Positions 63,871 through 64,000 of a stretch of 64,000 bases of DNA are shown one piece after another. The stretch's first letter is position 1; every line of letters starts with the position of its first letter. The notes under the pieces were generated by a model. The model saw only the letters and a program-made list of their open reading frames with translations. It searched no databases and was not told where the DNA came from. This DNA comes from Siniperca chuatsi (taxonomy: Eukaryota > Chordata > Actinopteri > Centrarchiformes > Sinipercidae): assembly GCF_020085105.1 (NCBI RefSeq), contig NC_058043.1, positions 5,647,667 to 5,711,666 on the forward strand, read 5' to 3'. A program made the position numbers and the translations under genes.

Positions 63871-64000
63871 GATTGATTTTTGAAGAAAAGTCACTTGATT
63901 AATGAGTTTTAATCTAGTTTTCGTCGAGGACATTTCAGTCTGATATTGTGTATGAAATCAAAGCATGTCAACCTGGTTTGACGGCTTGTTGGACAAGTAA
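63871..64000. other. End of window, no feature seen
   Basis: Short unique-looking sequence. Confidence 0.4.

Overview
The window is nuclear DNA from a teleost fish, probably a percomorph. The evidence is vertebrate genes with phased GT-AG introns, abundant CA/GT microsatellites, several tRNA-derived SINEs, and dispersed repeat families that I recognise from memory as common in spiny-rayed fish. There is no sign of operons or prokaryotic genes. All recognisable host genes lie in the first 29 kb; the remaining 35 kb has no coding region I can support.

Left part (1-29 kb). The window opens inside cyc1 (cytochrome c1, + strand); only its last two coding exons are present (stop at 2339). A TRIM-type RING/B-box/PRY-SPRY gene converges on it from the - strand (6089 to 4679) and carries a one-base frameshift in the coiled coil. 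Next come repeats, then the four-exon hesx1 homeobox gene on the + strand (9088-11263). About 1 kb downstream is ergic3 (12277-28876, + strand), whose 14 coding exons I could join in phase into a complete 389-residue cargo receptor. Intron 10 of ergic3 holds a complete antisense romo1 gene (24722 to 23307, 79 codons) and the tail of a LINE retrotransposon.

Right part (29-64 kb). This is a gene-poor stretch made of mobile-element relics, microsatellites and unassigned DNA. It holds two RTE/Rex3-like LINE relics, an L1-like reverse-transcriptase relic with an internal deletion, several SINEs, a fold-back element interrupted by another repeat, another repeat interrupted by a C-rich insertion, and long GT, GA and GGA tracts.

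The genes do not form a pathway. cyc1 (complex III) and romo1 (inner membrane) are both mitochondrial, ergic3 acts in ER-Golgi transport, hesx1 is a forebrain/pituitary repressor, and the TRIM is of an innate-immunity type. The most interesting signals are in ergic3: a 124-nt intron bounded by complementary AC and GT repeats, a 15-nt in-frame microexon, and the nested antisense romo1. I found no clear previously undescribed system. Coordinates of repeats are approximate, and repeat family names come from recognition, not a database search.
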